This document shows, piece by piece, positions 41,905 through 42,829 of a stretch of DNA of 42,829 nucleotides; position 1 is the first letter of the stretch; the number at the start of each line of letters is the position of its first letter. Location of the stretch: contig DATBKE010000040.1 of assembly GCA_036556085.1 (NCBI GenBank), positions 1-42,829 on the forward strand, given 5' to 3'. Source of the stretch: JACCTH01 sp036556085 (GTDB lineage: Bacteria; Actinomycetota; Acidimicrobiia; Spongiisociales; ZC4RG35). The notes under the pieces are model-generated. The model was not told where the DNA came from. It did no database searches and saw only the letters and a list, made by a program, of their open reading frames with translations. A program made the translations under genes and the position numbers.

Positions 41905-42829
41905 CCCTCTGGGCCGAGATCAACAGCCAGGCGGACGTCTTGGCCGAGGCTTACGAACGGCTCGGAGCAGAGGTCGATTCCCTAGGCCAATGGATCCGGG
42001 ACACGGAGGCGACCCATGTGGTCCTCGCCGCCCGGGGATCATCGGATAACGCCGGCCGTTATGCCCAGTATCTGTGGGGCGCTCACAACCGCCTCAGCGT
42101 GGCCCTCACGACTCCGTCATTGTTCGGCGCCTATGCGAGCCCACCCAATCTCACCGGGGCCTTGGTCGTCGGGATCTCCCAGTCGGGGGAGTCTCCTGAT
42201 CTGCTGAAAGTCCTCGAGGAAGCGAATGCCCAGGGCCGACCGACTCTGGCGATCACGAACAACGCCGGGTCTCCGATGGCACAGCTCGCCAACCGCTCTC
42301 TCGAGCTCGGAGTAGGAAAAGAGCAAGCCGTCGCCGCCACCAAGACTTATACCGGCCAGCTCCTGGCCATCGCCCTTCTTTCTGGGGCAATTGCCCACGA
42401 AAACCACGCGGAACAATTCGGTCGACTGGCTCCGATTGTCGGTGAGGTCCTTTCCACTGAGGCAAAACTGCGGGAGGTGGCGGCCACCCTCGCCGGTCAC
42501 GACCGATGTGTCGTCATCGGCCGCGGGTTTCATCACGCCACCGCTCACGAGTGGGCGCTCAAGATCGCCGAGCTCAGCTATCTGGTGGCCCAGCCATTTT
42601 CATCGGCAGACTTTCGACACGGTCCCATGGCCTTGGTAGAGCCCGGTCTGACGGTGTTGGCAGTTGCCACCGGTGGACCGCTGTTCTCCGAGCTCTCCGA
42701 ATTGACATCCGAAATCAGGTCGGCCGGCGCCAACGTGGTTGCGATATCAGACCGCGAAGACCTGCCGGCCGAGCATCTGTTGAAAATACCGACGACGCCG
42801 GAATGGCTTAGTCCCATTCCGGCCATCGT
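41901..42829 (+). CDS. SIS-domain glucosamine-6-phosphate deaminase/isomerase-like protein, cut by window end
   Basis: About 309 residues are visible. Two SIS domains as in the isomerase half of GlmS: ARGSSDNAGRYAQYL and GISQSGESPDLLKVLEEA in the first; GRGFHHATAHEWALKIAELSY followed by SSADFRHGPMALV in the second. The glutamine amidotransferase domain of GlmS is absent, since the gene starts at ATG 41901 overlapping nagA. In this context it probably converts glucosamine-6-phosphate to fructose-6-phosphate and ammonia, the NagB-II type of deaminase. Only the last residues should be missing. Confidence 0.88.
   Translation, partial: MTLWAEINSQADVLAEAYERLGAEVDSLGQWIRDTEATHVVLAARGSSDNAGRYAQYLWGAHNRLSVALTTPSLFGAYASPPNLTGALVVGISQSGESPDLLKVLEEANAQGRPTLAITNNAGSPMAQLANRSLELGVGKEQAVAATKTYTGQLLAIALLSGAIAHENHAEQFGRLAPIVGEVLSTEAKLREVAATLAGHDRCVVIGRGFHHATAHEWALKIAELSYLVAQPFSSADFRHGPMALVEPGLTVLAVATGGPLFSELSELTSEIRSAGANVVAISDREDLPAEHLLKIPTTPEWLSPIPAI

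Noticed and set aside
1..42829. Defence island, prophage, transposase or tRNA genes
   Set aside because: I looked on both strands and found no matching protein motif, inverted terminal repeats or cloverleaf-like sequence.

Overview
The window looks like a chromosomal segment of a high-G+C actinobacterium, most likely from an uncultured lineage close to Acidimicrobiia. This is an inference from several things: a BldD-like regulator, a fused IcmF mutase, paired ROK proteins, frequent GTG/TTG starts, many 4-base start/stop overlaps, and signs of leaderless transcripts. Coding density is very high. No stretch longer than about 110 bases lacks a gene, and I see no tRNA, rRNA, insertion sequence, prophage or CRISPR array.

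Left part (1-15830), almost all on the minus strand, is a housekeeping block. Reading from right to left it holds lepA, hemW, hrcA, dnaJ, rsmE, a BldD-like regulator, a HIT protein, phoH, a 7TM-HD phosphodiesterase, ybeY, a CorC/HlyC protein, era and a SirB1-like protein. A TPR gene, recO and a truncated uppS follow. It covers translation quality control, ribosome assembly, RNA metabolism, heat-shock control and cyclic-dinucleotide turnover. A CIRCE-like operator sits at the hrcA promoter. A small pterin dehydratase gene is divergent from the TPR gene.

Middle part (15745-27680): rpsT, holA, a divergent DHPS-like gene, a small membrane protein, a degenerate GGDEF protein, comEC and comEA (DNA uptake), ppk2, a small HExxH protein, leuS, an RCK-type channel with an unusual filter, and a DapB-family gene with no normal start codon. 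It ends in a tandem heptamer array.

Right part (27681-33748): a fused isobutyryl-CoA mutase (IcmF), a divergent small ferredoxin, and two multi-pass membrane proteins.

Far right (33768-42829) is one plus-strand operon for uptake and breakdown of an N-acetylglucosamine-containing oligosaccharide. It encodes a ROK repressor, ROK kinase, lipoprotein binding protein, two permeases, GH3 glycosidase, a minimal NagA and a SIS-domain protein cut by the window end. The proposed route is import, intracellular cleavage, phosphorylation, deacetylation, then deamination/isomerisation to fructose-6-phosphate. No transport ATPase is present in the visible part.

The least expected signals are a 52-base, two-copy structured repeat, a recurring TAnnnT box 7-10 bases before start codons, an immunoglobulin-like insert in the 7TM-HD protein, and several enzymes with altered signature residues. 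I do not see a clear new defence or mobile system.
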